Source: Macropodus opercularis
Lineage: Eukaryota > Chordata > Actinopteri > Anabantiformes > Osphronemidae
Direction of reading: 5' to 3'
Assembly (NCBI GenBank): GCA_030770545.1
Contig: CM061090.1
Coordinates: 11,549,501 to 11,613,500 of the forward strand
DNA: 64,000 nucleotides
Positions 1-12,989 of this stretch are shown piece after piece. Position 1 is the stretch's first letter. Each line of letters opens with the position of its first letter. The position numbers were made by a program, and so were the translations under genes. The notes under the pieces were generated by a model. That model was not told the DNA's origin and searched no databases. It was given only the letters and a program-made list of their open reading frames with translations.

Positions 1-1576
1 TTGCCAGGGTGATGTCTGGATCCTTCATGACATCACTGGAGATGACCGGAGTGTCGCTGACTGTAATGAAAGCCAATGAGGAAACCCTGAGACTGTTTGG
101 TGAGACCCATAAGCAGCTCTTAAAACATTGAGATTACAGATTAATGGTTTAAGTACTGCATGCTTTCACATCCACATACTTATACAGATGCTAAGACTAC
201 TGCCCCCTCCTGGCCCAATCTCAGCAGTGCATGTGTAACGGGACGCAGCTACTTGTCTGAACCTCCAACCATGAACACACGACCGCAAGATGACACATAT
301 TCTGAAGGTTAGATTTAAGTCATTCTACATACAATTCATAGATTGTAGTAATGTACCTGTAATGTGAAGATGTGTTTTGTAGCTGTTGGTATTTGAATAA
401 TGGGAAACCACAGAAGATGCCTGTGTTTTTTCCCGTCAGGGCCACTGAGTGGTGTGTTGCGTCACGTGTTAGAGATGGTTTGTTCCACACTGTTAGAAAA
501 ACAGGAGGAGCTCAACTCCCTGGACCGTGCTGCTGGGGATGGAGACTGTGGGAACACTCATGCACAAGCTGCTAAAGGTAGGAAATGAGAAATTCTGATT
601 AGAAAAGAAAAGCGCATGTAGTGTGAAGAATGTGTCAATATACAAATTGATGAGGATGTACAACAACTAAAACTAAAATTCAGTCATTAGGGAGTGGCTG
701 CAGAACCACGTGGTCCCTGGTTGCCCTGGGCAACTGTTATCAGTCCTGGCTGGACTGGTGCAGGAGAAGATGGGCGGGTCTTCAGGGGCGGTAGGTGTTC
801 CACTGTACGTAACCATTACAATGAACACTTTTATGTGACAGCTCACACTTATCCATGTGTCTTTCAGTTGTATAGTTTGTTTCTGACTGCTGCAGCTGGT
901 CATGTGACGGAGGGACGGAGCAACGCTGCGGCCTGGGCCAGTGCAATGCATGCTGGGACACAGGCCATGAGAAGGTGCGGCTGTGTCTGTTTGAGTTAGT
1001 TAGTTAGTCTGTACGTGTAACTTTCAATGCATTTGTGTAAATGTATTTGGAATCATTAATAATGTCAATTGTCGTCTAGATATGGTGGTGCTGACCCTGG
1101 AGACAGAACAATGGTGAATACCTTGTTTTTTTAATTCACACTGTATGAACATGTTACTTGGCCAGTATTGATGAAAATTGTTATCTAAACTACCACTATA
1201 TCATTATGTCTCTGATTTGGTAAGTTGGATGCTCTGTGCCCTGCCGTGGAAGAGTTAATGAAGTTACCTACAGCTCCCCCTGGTGGACACGCGGTTATAC
1301 TACAGGCTGCTGTACAGGTATCATATGTAGTCTGTAACATAGATTTGTCTAATGAAAGCACATTTAGATATCCCTGACTTGTCTTAGCATTTGCCCTCCT
1401 TTCCTTTCTGTTTTTAGAAAGCGACCTTTGGGGCAGAGGAGACTCGCAGCCTTACCGCGCAGGCAGGGCGAGCGAGCTATATCGCCGCTGAGCGCGTCAC
1501 CCTGCCTGACCCGGGTGCGGTGGCAGTGGCGGCCATTTTGAGAGCTGTGGTGGAAGCGCTAGAGGGTTCGGGGTAA
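1..1576 (+). CDS. tkfc: Triokinase/FMN cyclase, 3' part of gene
   Basis: TKFC phosphorylates dihydroxyacetone and glyceraldehyde and also cyclises FAD to cyclic FMN in the cytosol. Only the C-terminal half lies here. Exons read as 1-99 (open at the left edge), 188-307, 440-577, 684-790, 868-974, 1080-1113, 1225-1317 and 1418-1576 (stop TAA 1574-1576), with phases that fit throughout. The first exon gives the end of the DhaK-like domain (FMTSLEM, GVSLTVMKANEETL). The rest is the DhaL domain: LDRAAGDGDCGNTH is the aspartate-rich Mg/ADP loop, EKMGGSSGALYSLFLTAAA the next nucleotide-binding stretch, then GDRTMLDAL and the conserved C-terminal GRASYIAAERVTLPDPGAVA. Introns are only about 80-130 bp. 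The acceptor used for the 684 exon (CAG 681-683) was chosen because it keeps the frame VIREWLQ, like the family. Product identity is very sure; the exact left exon border is not visible. Confidence 0.93.
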
Positions 1577-2620
1577 TGCAGCAAGCAAGAGAAAATGACC
1601 TCAGTCCGGGCTGATCCGAGCAGAGCCACTCTACCGAGCCACACTAACGTACACAGAAAGCACCGTGTGACAAGGTGTGATAGAGTTTGAAGTCATTCTG
1701 TAAAGACATGAAAATTAATTATATTCTAATAATTGAACCTTCCATGGTTCATACCTGCAGGAACAGCTTGATTCCACACGTAGACAGAGCATGCTCTGTA
1801 TGAGTGTGCCTCACCTGACAAACAGAAGAAGACAAACCAATTAAAAGATACTTCAGGAGGCAACTCTGCCACAGACATGGACAGTTCATGCTTTGTTGCA
1901 CTAGTGCAGTATTTCTGATTCTAATTCTAACGCCTTCATTGACTGAACACACTAAGGTTCTCATTAAAGCACGACTCCAGTGGTTTAATGACGTGCAGGA
2001 GAAATGTATGCTCTAGACGCTCTGTGAGGATGGGACGTGCTGTAAGGTCCATGAGGTCACCGCAGTTTAGTTCATTTACAAAACTGGGACAAAACGTGAC
2101 CTATAACCGTTGACAATCAAATTCTTAAGCTTATCTTGTTGTTTATATGCCACAGTGAAAAGTAATAAACTACAACAAAGTCCCCAGGATCACAAGTCAG
2201 TGTAATAATATAATTGTAATTTTCTTCTTACTGTAAGTTACATAATTTTCTTGATTAAATGATTAACTGACTTAAAATAGTGTCTACTGTGTTTAATAAG
2301 CATTTTACTTCACACAGATCAAAGTGTGTTTGACCCATAAAGTCAAAGTTCACTGAACAGAAAGGTGTCAACAACCACAGGCGGTGATAGACGTCGCGTC
2401 TGCTGCTGGGGTCACATACATGCACACATGAATTCAAGAGAACTTGGAAGATCTTTTCTCTCTGCTCTATGTTGGAAACATCTGCAGATGCAAAGCTTTG
2501 TTCTTCTTTCTTTTTCCTTTTAACTTACTCTGCTGATTATCAACCCCGCAACAACTTCCTGACCCACAAGTCCCACGTGCACGCAAACTTGCTTGACTTT
2601 GAACACGCCCACACAAGCTC
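1577..2620. other. Spacer between tkfc and the vWA gene
   Basis: About 1 kb without a recognisable gene. It starts with the tkfc 3' UTR, and a canonical AATAAA lies at 2164-2169, about 590 bp after the stop codon and suitable for its polyadenylation. The short open frames here have no family resemblance and no splice logic. Confidence 0.5.
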
Positions 2621-2639
2621 TTATATTAGTAACCTGCAG

Positions 2640-2693
2640 AGAAACAGAAGCTTTCAGTTTAACCAACGCCACTTTGCACAGGCCCTGGCAGAG
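2640..2693 (+). other. Possible non-coding first exon of the vWA gene
   Basis: A TATATTA stretch (2622-2628) is followed by purine-rich sequence that ends in CAGAG|GTAATA, a good donor at 2694. The first coding exon of the downstream gene begins directly at an acceptor (CAG 4256-4258) with ATG as its first codon, so an upstream non-coding exon is needed. This is the best candidate I can see, but both the start and the assignment are inference. Confidence 0.3.
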
Positions 2694-3060
2694 GTAATAC
2701 TTTTCTTTTCATACTGTGTGTTTGTGTTTGTGTTTGTTCTGTGATTGATTATGAAAATTAGGCGTCACAAGCGATATTTATTTTATGGTGAGCTCACATA
2801 AAGTGTTTTTGTAAGTCAGTGAATGTAGAAACTAGCCAGCCAAACTATTCGTACACATCGCTTGAAGTACATTCTCATCATTTGACTTCTCTTATATAAA
2901 ACAATATTTCTCCAACTTAACAGCATCAGGGGAACTAGACACAATTTAATCATTTGAAATATAGTGTCACAGTTAAAAATATTCAAAGCAAAACCGAATG
3001 TTGTTGTTAAGTGAGTGTTCAGTTATATAGTATTTAGAATTCAAACAAAATGACTGTTTA

Positions 3061-3092
3061 CATTTGGCTTTTAACCAGTGGCCCCTGTTCAC
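3061..3092 (+). repeat. Inverted repeat, left copy (intron 1)
   Basis: This stretch of 32 bases is the reverse complement of 5862-5892, apart from one extra T. Both copies lie in introns of the vWA gene, on either side of its first five coding exons. Sequence on both sides of the match is unrelated. Confidence 0.7.
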
Positions 3093-4258
3093 AACTAAAT
3101 TCAACCTTCAAACGTTTTCACGTCTAACCAAAGTCATCAGGATGTTCTATGTGAGTGGAGGAAAAGTTGGTTTGATCTCTTTTTCTCTGCGTCAGCTGTT
3201 TGTGCTGCGTCGCTGCAGGTAGTTTTATTTAACATACGGAATTTTTTTGATTTGCCTCTAGGCCATAAAACAAAACATACTTTCCTTTAACATCTACAGT
3301 ATAAAACCTATGGGGTTTAAGCTGAATCAAAACTAAAAGCTCCAGTAGCATCTAGCATAGCAAAACTCAGTTTTTGACAACTGGTGGGGAGACAATCCTT
3401 CAGAACATTTTGGGGCAGTAACGTTAGAGAATCGAGCTTGAGACTTGAAAATCTCTTGGCCCATTGAATCTGGTTTTGCCAAGTGAAACGCTGCACACAA
3501 CATTGTGGTGTGGTGAGCAAAAACACCAACAACTCCAGCCTGTGGCTTCATGCAAATACATGCACCTAGAGCGTGAATGTGCCATCGATTAACACAGAAT
3601 TAATATGAACACTGTTTGTACAATTACACTGAAACTGCAGCTGCCACTGCAAACAACATGTATGATGCTGGAACATTCATCTAAATAGTTACTGATGAAG
3701 TTATGATAATTTGATATGATTGAATAAATTGTCAGTTGTACTTAAATGCAATGAAAATGCTACAAATCCATCGCTCAGAGCAGATGAGCCTGTCACCCTG
3801 ACTCAGGGGTTCGATGAACATGCATGTAGTCAGTAGCTGCAAACGGCCTGATCCCTGCTGCACATTGCCAGACGTGAATCCCACTGAGGCCTGTGCTACA
3901 TGTGTTGATCAGCCATTAATCATACTTTTGGACGCATTCACAATTAATCTTAGGTCTTATCACTGACAGTTGTTCAAACAGGAAATGCCTGCTCTCATGG
4001 TTTTACGCAGCCACCTGTTAACTAGACAAGTAACCAAATCAAGGCCTTGGCTGCCACAGTGACATCATATTCAGATTGCCAGGAAGCTGATGTGTTTTTG
4101 TCGTTTTGCTGATCTGTGTGATTTTAGTATCTGCTGTTCACATTTCTCAGTTTCACACCCATAATTTGGTGCAGCGTCTTCTTCGACAAGTACAAGTCAC
4201 TGGTTTACAAGAATGTAAAAACAAAGGTGATTTTTAAAAATATCCTTATGTGTCTCAG

Positions 4259-7200
4259 ATGGAGTTCGCTTGCAGTCATGTTGTTTGTGATTGGAGGCCT
4301 CAAGACACCGGTGAGTGTTTTATACTGAAAAGTTTGCTGTCTTTCCCCTAAACTTTGAAACGATTACATTAAAAAATAATAATCATCATCTTGAGTTACG
4401 GATCACATGAAACATGCAGATAGACGACAGCCATAATAATGTGGATTTTTAAAATTAAATAATTTTAACTCATTAACTGTTTCAGTGCCATAAATGTTTC
4501 CCCTCATCAACAGGTGTATCTCTGACTGAACATGAATATGACAACACACTGACTCTACGAGAAGAAGGTAACTCCCTATCTAACGCGCACACGTGTACAC
4601 AAAAACATATTTTTTTACAACATCAGAACAGGTGTTTTTTTGTCTGGACAGTTCATAAATTCTCCAGAGTATTCAGTGAAATAACAGGAAAGCATATTAA
4701 TAAGCAGTAAACGCATGTCTGTGTGTGTTTGTCTGAGTGAAACACACTGAAGTAGAAGTGTAGCATCCAGGGAAAGTCCGTAGGAAACAAAGAAATGCTG
4801 GTCGGAGTAATAAGAAACGTGTTGTGTGCCACTAAATCTACAGTGTAAAAATGAAAATGTCAAGAAAACTGTTGCAACAGGTATCAGTAGTCAACACCTC
4901 TCATCCTTCCTGTGATATGTACTGAATGAGAATTATCATCTACAAAAAGTGTAATGATTTGTATTTAAATGCTCAGTGCTACACTATCATTAAACATGTA
5001 GCCTGAAGTTTTTACAGTGTGGATCAATCAATCAAACTAAACTCAATCTCTTCTTTGATTTAAAAATCACCTTGTTTGAAACGTCGAACCCAAGCGCGTC
5101 TTAGTTACATGACTTGAAGCACAGCACATAACTATCACACTCAGCTGTTTTTCTTTTGTTTTTTATCTTCAGATACTAAGAATTCAGGGCAGTTTTTGCA
5201 TGAACAGGATATCATATGCAGCAAGTCACCACATCAAGAACTACTGTAAATATTCAACAATTTTGATAGAGATCTTTACAGATCTGTCTCACCTGACCTG
5301 TAGCTTGAAGGCCTCTCTAGTGTAAACAGAACAAGCTGTTCACCAAGACCTCAGTAAATGTCTCATTAATTCACTACAGGCACTATACAGTGATAGTGAC
5401 GGAAGATTATAGAGTTTTATTTTATTTCTTTTTTTCCCTTCTTTTTTACCAAAAAGATTGTACACATTTGCTGTTTTGCTTTAGGGAAAGTCCCCCCAAA
5501 ATTTGTAAGGAAATCGAAAGCTTACACTCGAAAGCTTGTCACTTGACGTTAAGCTAAGTCTCAAGTGTTGAGGCGCAGTTTTAGTCTTTACGTTGAATCT
5601 TGTGTCATGTACATTAGCGCAGTTGTTCTTTTTGTTATACTTTCCAGGTCCAGCTCCTCCACCGCTGCCCCCCCGTCGTCTGAAGAAACCTCGTCCTACC
5701 TCCCTCCCTCTCCCTCCGCTTTGCTCCGCTCAGCCTCATCTAGAACCACTGTCCCTCCCTCCTCCTGTCCCACCCAGATGTGAGTTGTGCTTTCTCTTAG
5801 TCCTGCTTTCGAAATTAATATTATTAAATATTAATAATTTAATGTTATATCAGTTGACAAGGTGAACAGGGGCCACTGGTTAAAAGCCAATGTCAACATC
5901 GTCTCTCTCAGTATTGGAAAACTAGTCAACACAAGACAAGGTCAGACCCCACACACACACGCACACACACACACATACATACCAACACACACACACACCT
6001 GATAACCTCTCTCATGTTTCTAACTAGTCAAAGGCATGGAGAGCTTTCAGAGCCCAGTGGTTTGTGGGAAATGTAGTGCGTCTTTGTCCTGTCTGAGCTC
6101 AGTACAGAATAGCGTAAGTGAAAATTTACCTTGCATGCAATGTAGGTATTGTTTCTGCTTCAGTGAATGAAAGTGCCTGCACCCATCTTCCTCTCCTTCA
6201 GGTGTGGCAGTGCGAGTTCTGCGGGTGTGACAACAGTGTAGATGACAGTTTGAGCCGAGTGTGCGTTGGCCAGCGAGCAGGTGTTCGCAGTGACGACGTG
6301 TACCTGCCGAACCAGAGCGAGGACGACTACCAGAACCTGGAGGACACTCTGCTTGTGTTCTGCGTGGACATTTCTGGCAGCATGAGTGTCACTACTGAGG
6401 TGCGTGTGCAACTTCATGTACAATCAAAACAGGAATATCTGGGTTTTCTGCTTAAAGCGGTCATGAAATTCACAAATATTAAAGTCAGCAAATTTAAGTT
6501 TAGTTTAAATTAAGTTTGACCAAATGATTCAGGGAACCACATAAACACATTGCATTACTTTTCCCTCCATCAGTCTTAAATACTTCCTTCACCTTAGGTT
6601 ATGTCAAGCAGTGGATCTGCAAACCACGTATCCAGACTAGAGGTGAGATGTTGACTATTCTGAATTTATTTTGCCACCATGCCTGAGTAAACTCAGCTCC
6701 ATATGAGACTGTTGGTTATGTATTCACAGGGTATCCAGGATGCTCTGCAGAAAACACTATCGTCCACGCTGCAGCAATTCCCTCGCAGGAGAGTGGCCCT
6801 GGTGACGTTCAACGATGAGGTAAGCTTCTGAAATTCAGAATAGTAAATAAAGCTGCTCAGTTGAACCTTTCACAAAACAACACACAGAAAGGATTAAGGG
6901 GAAATTACAATGCCATACAGCAGTACAATAATGTGAAACACACGGCTCATAACACAAACAAGAGCAGACTTCCTGTTTACCACGTCGATCTTTACACTAT
7001 GCAGAAAGTGATTTGTCTTCTATTTGAACTTTGACAGCAACAGTATTTCTCAGCTCTGATCCACATTAACCTTTGTGTTTGTCTTGCAGGTTGTAATATA
7101 CGGCGATGGGACGAGTACCCCCCTCACTCTCAGGGACTGGGCGTTGGTTGACTATGACCATATATGGCAGCAGAGCGTATCTTACAGCATCCCACACTGC

Positions 7201-10200
7201 ATTGCTGAGACATACCAAAAGTTAATGCAGAGGGTCCAGGAGTAAGTGATGGCAGTGTTGTTTGTGACAGGTTAAATGTTCTTTATGCTTCAGTACAGAG
7301 CTACTGCCGCACTGTTATTGATATTTTACTTATACTTCACATCTAGTCTCAGGGATCATGGAGCTACGAGTCTCGGTCCTGCAGCATTAGCCTCCGTTGC
7401 CATGGCATCGCGGTATCCAGGTTCAAAGGTGAGGGGAAATAAAGTATGAAGATTAATACTGCCACGGCTGCTTCACAGAAAAAAAGACGTCCAAGGTCGT
7501 CTGTGGGCAGTTTGCACGTTCCCCTCGTGTCAGTGTGGGTTCTCTCCGGGTACTCAGGCTCCTTCCCTTAGTCCATAGACATGCAGTCAGGTTCAACTCT
7601 AAATTGCCTGTAGGCATGAATAGTGCTTATCTGTGTGTGAACCTCATATCTCACCCCAAATGACAGCTGGGGTGGGCTCCAGCATGTCTGAGGAACAGTT
7701 CAGATAGATGAACGATGACATTAACGTTACCCAGGCTTGTGAGTAATGAACTTCCTGATCTTCTGTGTTGTGCAGGTCATTTTGTGCACTGATGGCAAAG
7801 CCAACATTGGACTGGGTCAGATGGAGGAAACGCCTTCTCTGTCATCGTCTCCCCTCACTTCCAACTTCTACAGACAGTTGGCTCTCCAGGCTGTGGACAG
7901 CGGGTGAGCACACACAAACACTGCATGTGCACGTTGTGTGCAAGCAAATCCAATAAAATGAAGAATAAAAAATAACGACACAGCCCATAATAAGTCACAT
8001 TGCTTTTCTTTTTGACTCCCAGGGTCATTATATCAGTTATGACGTTTGAAGGAACAGACTGTTGCCTGGCTGATGTTGGGAGACTGGCAGACATGACTGG
8101 AGGAAAAGTGAGTTATACATGCTGACTCAAAACATAAACCCTGTATTAACATTTACTCTATTCAGACAGGTCGAGTTATTAGTGGCCTGGAAGCACAAAA
8201 AAACAAAAACAAATTCTCATATTTTGATTTCATTCTCATTATCTGACAATCATTCAGGTTTTACACATAATGTTTCTATTCGGACTTTCCCCGCCTACCT
8301 TATAAACTCTGGTCTCTCTGCTGCCAGGTGAATATTGTCAACATTGGGAATGTAGCAAAAGAGGTCGAGTCAGCCTCCATGGACAACGTCCTGGCAACTG
8401 CAGTCACAGCAACGTTACTTGCTTCTGAGGGAGTGTAAGCAATAATTAAGTTGGTTAAATAGCTATTTACTTCCTGCTAATTGTCTTTAATATTTCAGAA
8501 AAATATAATATCCTGCTTATTCTGTTCTCAAAGATGACATAAATATGAACAATTAACAATAATGATAATAATAACATAAAAAAAGTTACTCAGCCTCTCT
8601 CTCACACACTCACACAATGTTGTTCTTTTTAAGTTCTGTTGATCTTTTCCTCTTTAGGTATTTTCCCTATGAAGATGAAAACAATCACAAACTGGTCAGA
8701 GAAATAGGAAATGTGACAAAGGGTGTGGAGATCACCTTCCAGTTTTCTGTCAAACCAGATTTTGCACAGGGTGAGACCAGCGTTCGTTTTAAACCTTGGT
8801 ATTTTATTTTACTTCACACTGTATTGTGGGGACCCGGTTGCTGACTGACATTATGAGGACACTCACCCACAACAGTGAGATCAAATAAAAAAACGTTGAG
8901 CATTTTAATCGAGATAATTTGTGACACAGGTCAATGAATTCATTGAATAAAATGTAAGAGATATGTATTTGTGTTAGCTTTTCTCCAGAAGAAGACACTT
9001 CCATTTCAACTTCAGCTGCGCTTCAAGACCAGAGACCAACAACGAATAACTCGAATCATTACTGAACAACGTCCAGTAATTAACTGCAGGTAACGGCGTT
9101 TAAAGCTGGATGTTGAATGTCAAATACTAAGACTTCTACTAGTCTACTACTACTACTACACACATACTCCAAATTCTCTGTCCATTTAGGAAAATAATTG
9201 AATGATTTATGTGTTATTCAGATCAGGAAAGTGAGCTTCTGTGTTTGTTTCAGTTTGTCTTTTTCTCTGCCTGTTTACAGTCGTGTGTGGGTTGGTAGCC
9301 TCAACATGGCGGTTATTGGCGTTCACTGTGCTCAGCTCTGTGCCGGTTTAACCATGGAGGGTCGAGTGCATGAAGCACAGAGTCAACTAAAAGCACAGCA
9401 AGACCTGCTTAAACAAATAAGGTACAACTGTCTCTTTACTCCCTCTAATCTAGACAGAGCTGTTCTAGGATACTCATTTATTTATTAACTGTGTAAACAA
9501 CAAGTGAGTAATGAGATGTGAAAATGATTTTGGGTTGGCCTGTGCGGTTTGCACATTTCATCACACACTTGTTAGTATAAGTTATAAATGTATTATTACA
9601 CGTGAATAATGCAATCATCTAGGCCTGCATGTACAATTTTCATGTTGGGCTGTTATTACACAGTTATGAGTATATTATACACGTGGGTAAAAACATTCAT
9701 TAATTCATTAAATGCATAATTACACACAATAAAATGCAAAGAATTTGCCTGCAGCAGTTTATAGGCAACATCTTTTCAGCAACAGAACAGCTCTCACATA
9801 ATTAAATTACCTTTTCTAGTTTTAACATAAGGTTTAATTCACATTTGAAGCTATAATGAGAATATCTCTATTTGAGCATCTGTGTATTTTGTTACACGTC
9901 CTCTCTCTTTCCTGCAGTCAGCACAGGCCCATCCAAAAAGATGAAAGTGTCTATGGCAACTGGATGGACACCATGACAACTATTTGTGATGACATCACCA
10001 CAGAATCTCAGGTATGGGATACTTTTTAACGGTAATACTTTGAAATGTTATTCTTTATGGAAAATATGCTTCAAAGTCACCTGTGTAAAATTCACTCACA
10101 GTTCTCATCCTAATAATCTTGCTCTCTGAAATGCTCTTTGAATAACAAATAATGTCTTCAGCTCTTTAGGTTTCTGCTTTATTATTTATATTTGTGAAAA

Positions 10201-10462
10201 ACAGATAAATATATGTTAGATAGTTTTTTGCATTATTTTTCGTAATCATTCATTAAACTTACTCACATAAAACTGCATGATACAGTTTACAGTTTTCATA
10301 AATATCTTTCTCTTTTTCCCTCTGCAGACCCTGTCTGATGAAGTGGCCATGGTTGTGTACCAGATGAAAAGAGCCAGCAGTGTCAGCAACAACCAAAACA
10401 AAACAACGGCAAGGCAGAAGAAAACTGAGAGGAAGAATAGGGCTCTTTTAGAAGGAAGGTAA
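4259..10462 (+). CDS. Sec23/24-like zinc-finger vWA protein (CPRP1-like)
   Basis: Twenty coding exons: 4259-4310, 4514-4567, 5173-5245, 5485-5504, 5648-5779, 5926-5940, 6028-6113, 6202-6399, 6598-6642, 6730-6819, 7090-7241, 7347-7428, 7776-7903, 8023-8107, 8328-8434, 8658-8770, 8978-9089, 9281-9421, 9918-10011, 10328-10462. All phases fit and give 637 residues, starting MEFACSHVVCDW at an ATG that directly follows an acceptor. Order of parts: short acidic N-terminus; proline-rich stretch (PAPPPLPPRRLKKPRP); Sec23/24-type zinc ribbon (CGKC, then CEFCGC); vWA domain with the metal site DISGS and later TDGKANIGLG; a beta-sandwich and helical tail like Sec23. Fish databases call such proteins circularly permutated Ras protein 1-like. 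I see no GTPase motif (no P-loop, no NKxD) in these exons, so the Ras part seems absent. The 15- and 20-base exons (5926, 5485) are the least certain. Function is not established; binding to coat-like or membrane partners is only inferred from the fold. Confidence 0.8.
5862..5892 (-). repeat. Inverted repeat, right copy (intron 5)
   Basis: Reverse complement of 3061-3092 over 31 bases. It lies in the intron just before the 15-base exon at 5926. The pair could fold the pre-mRNA between introns 1 and 5. It may equally be two copies of a short dispersed repeat. Confidence 0.7.
5950..5998. repeat. (CA)n microsatellite
   Basis: Interrupted CA dinucleotide repeat of about 49 bases inside an intron of the vWA gene. 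It is a usual intronic feature and a likely site of length polymorphism. Confidence 0.9.
7480..7700 (-). repeat. Dispersed teleost repeat in intron
   Basis: The intron between exons 12 and 13 contains diverged sequence that, on the minus strand, resembles the repeat at 39545-39890: summary phrases such as GCATGTCTATGGACT and the GCTGGGGTGGGCTCC-like end recur. These are typical of an abundant fish retroposon tail. The family name is not certain. Confidence 0.5.
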
Positions 10463-10722
10463 AAAAGCCGCCCACAAATGTGGCTTAAAGAATTTCTTCG
10501 TAGCTGTAGGATGTAACTGCTCGTTCTTCTCTGTTCAAATCAATCTTAAAGGGACTTCAGCAGTTACAAAACTTCTCAAAGAGGAAAACAAACCATGTCT
10601 AAATTAAACTAGACTAGATGGAAATGTAACTTTCCACATGCTTCACTTTCTACATCATATGTATATTCGCATTTCTGTTTTATAGGAAAAATAGATAAAA
10701 CAGTTTCATTTGTTTCATGTTG

Positions 10723-10733
10723 AATAAAATAAA
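10723..10733 (+). terminator. Overlapping AATAAA poly(A) signals of the vWA gene
   Basis: Two overlapping AATAAA hexamers lie about 260 bp after the TAA stop at 10460-10462. This is a normal 3' UTR length for a compact fish gene. Confidence 0.7.
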
Positions 10734-10829
10734 GATTTTTACTTCATCATTGATTCAGTGACAACATTACAGATATAATTACGATGACGTTACACAGTGG
10801 GACACGTCCATCATCATTATTAGTACTTG

Positions 10830-10995
10830 TAAGGGTCCGGGGTGCTGGAGCATGTCCCTACACCCTGGACTACACCCTGGAAAGGGACTCACATCTACGA
10901 TGAGTCAGTTTAGAGTCTCCAGTTAACCTGCCTACATTAAGTATTTGGACTGTGGGAGCACGTCAGAGCACCCGGAGAGAACCAGAGCAAAGTGG
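10830..10995 (+). repeat. Dispersed teleost repeat fragment
   Basis: This carries the phrases GTTTAGAGTCTCCAGTTAACC and TTTGGACTGTGGGAGCACG, in the same order as in the common fish repeat seen again at 39545-39890. It is a diverged, truncated copy with no coding value. Confidence 0.55.
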
Positions 10996-11929
10996 CCATC
11001 AGGGCACAGGAATTACAAACACTGCGCTTTCATGGTGGAACTGGTGAAGATAATGATCAACATTGCTGGTATTTAACAAGTTACTCAAAGTGTGTGTCAC
11101 ATCAAAGCAGCAGCGTTGGAGAGAAGAGAGACGTGAGTCACAGAGAGGATCGGTTTGCTGCAGAATTAGCTTCTCTCTCAGTGTCAGTCTGTGGCTTTGA
11201 CCTTCCTGTGCTGAGATGCATCGACAGGTTATTATGCACACGGTTACTGTATCTTTTTATCTATCGCTAAATAGGTCAGACTATGTAGTGTGTAATATCT
11301 GATGACACCAGTACCGTAGACTGGTCAGGTGCTCACTGACGACCTGGTCCAGGAGTGTGCACCATGTCCAGATTTGACATTGACTGGTGCATAAACCGTC
11401 ACATTTGGGGTTTCTGGGCTGGGTCAGCAGAGGTTCTTCACCGGGTCTGCAGCTATGCAGCTCCAAACACAGAGACGTCTGACACCTGTTGGTCATGAAC
11501 AGCATTGCATTATTCAGCAGTTTCTACTAGGTTTGCTCTACTAGTGCTGCTACTACTCTTCACTCACCACATGCATCAATGGGCCTTGGACTTGCTGTTG
11601 TTCAGATACTCACCTATTTCTCCAGCTTCCAACATATCAATCTTAACCACTGCACTGCACTTGCTGCCTACTACATCCCACCTCCTGACAAGTAATTTCA
11701 TCACATTGTCTTTTTTAGTTTATAGGTGACTGGTGTACAAACAACCTTAAATATTTAGCATAAACTAAAAACCTCTTCTGAAGAGTGTGTGTGTCATCTC
11801 TGTTACTGTCTGCTATAATTCATCAACTTCTCTACCTTCCGATAAATACACCAGGACCCTGAGCCATTTGTTACTATCGCTTTAAATATAATAAATAATA
11901 TTTTCTACCTCACCAACAAGCCACAGTAC

Positions 11930-12240
11930 GTGAGGCTAAGCATTGTGTGTCTGAGGTGGTGGTTTCCAGCACTGGGGCCTCTCAGGGGACGGTGCTCTCA
12001 CCGCTGCCCTTCACACTCTATACATCGGCCTTCACATACACCAGCACTTGGCCATTGTGGGCTGTGTGTCTGAGGGGCACAAGCTGGATACAGGTCAGTC
12101 ATCGTGCAACAACCTGTGCTTAAACACCAGTAAGACGAAGGAGACGGTGATTGGCTTCCGGAGGAAACCACCACATCACACAGCGGTGAGCATCCAGGGC
12201 TCAGACATGAGACAGTGGACAGTTTGTACTAAAGCAGATA
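11930..12240 (+). mobile_element. Rex1/CR1-like LINE reverse-transcriptase fragment
   Basis: Split over two frames the plus strand reads GTGASQGTVLSPLPFTLYTS, then AIVGCVSEGHKLDTG, then SKTKETVIGFRRKPP and AVSIQG. This is the order of the RT palm and thumb region in Rex1-type LINEs of fish. The catalytic FADD-type box is not preserved, and stops and frameshifts show a dead fragment of about 300 bp with no visible ends. Clade assignment is from memory of the family. Confidence 0.65.
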
Positions 12241-12989
12241 CAGACAGTTCTTGGTTTAGTTACATTCTCTCTGTCATGATGCCACTGGAGAAAACTGGTT
12301 TAGTCTTGAGCTAAATGTTACAGTGTGGAAAGCACAAGGACAAACACAGCTGGTACAACTGATGACTAGACAGTTAAGGCTTTGTACTGAAAGGTATTCA
12401 TCAGATAAAAACATACAGCACTAGTGGTGCAAGGTTGTTGAGCACATTTGCTGAAGCGTTCTGCTGAGGTCTACTTATTTACCACGGAGTACATTTAGTC
12501 ATCATTGATAATAATAAATACATTCTGTACAGGAACTGTCACCTGGCTATTACAGTCCTCTCTGTGTTCAAGTGTCTTTCAGCACATTATTTTGTTTTCC
12601 ATGCTCACACGCCTGTAGTTTTGGTTGAGTCTTATTTATTTAACTCACTTTAGCTAATTCATACATATTTGCTGAGGTCCTGCATCTGTTGGCATGTTAA
12701 AGCTTTGCACTGTTTCCATGTGGTTGTTGGACATTTTAAGATAAGATTACATGAACCTATATTCGTCCCACAGTGGATACATTTACAAGATGCTGCTGTA
12801 CAGTAAGATTAAAAGTAAGTAAAAGAATATTAAAATAGACGTGTCACAAAGGTACACGATTATACAGGTAACGGGTCATTGTATTACATGCATTAGTAGT
12901 AGTAACTCAGCTCTGATAGTAGAGCCTCACAACAGCACTTTCGATGTGACACTGCATCATACAGGGGGTGGGAGTTGGTGGTTGGCTAC

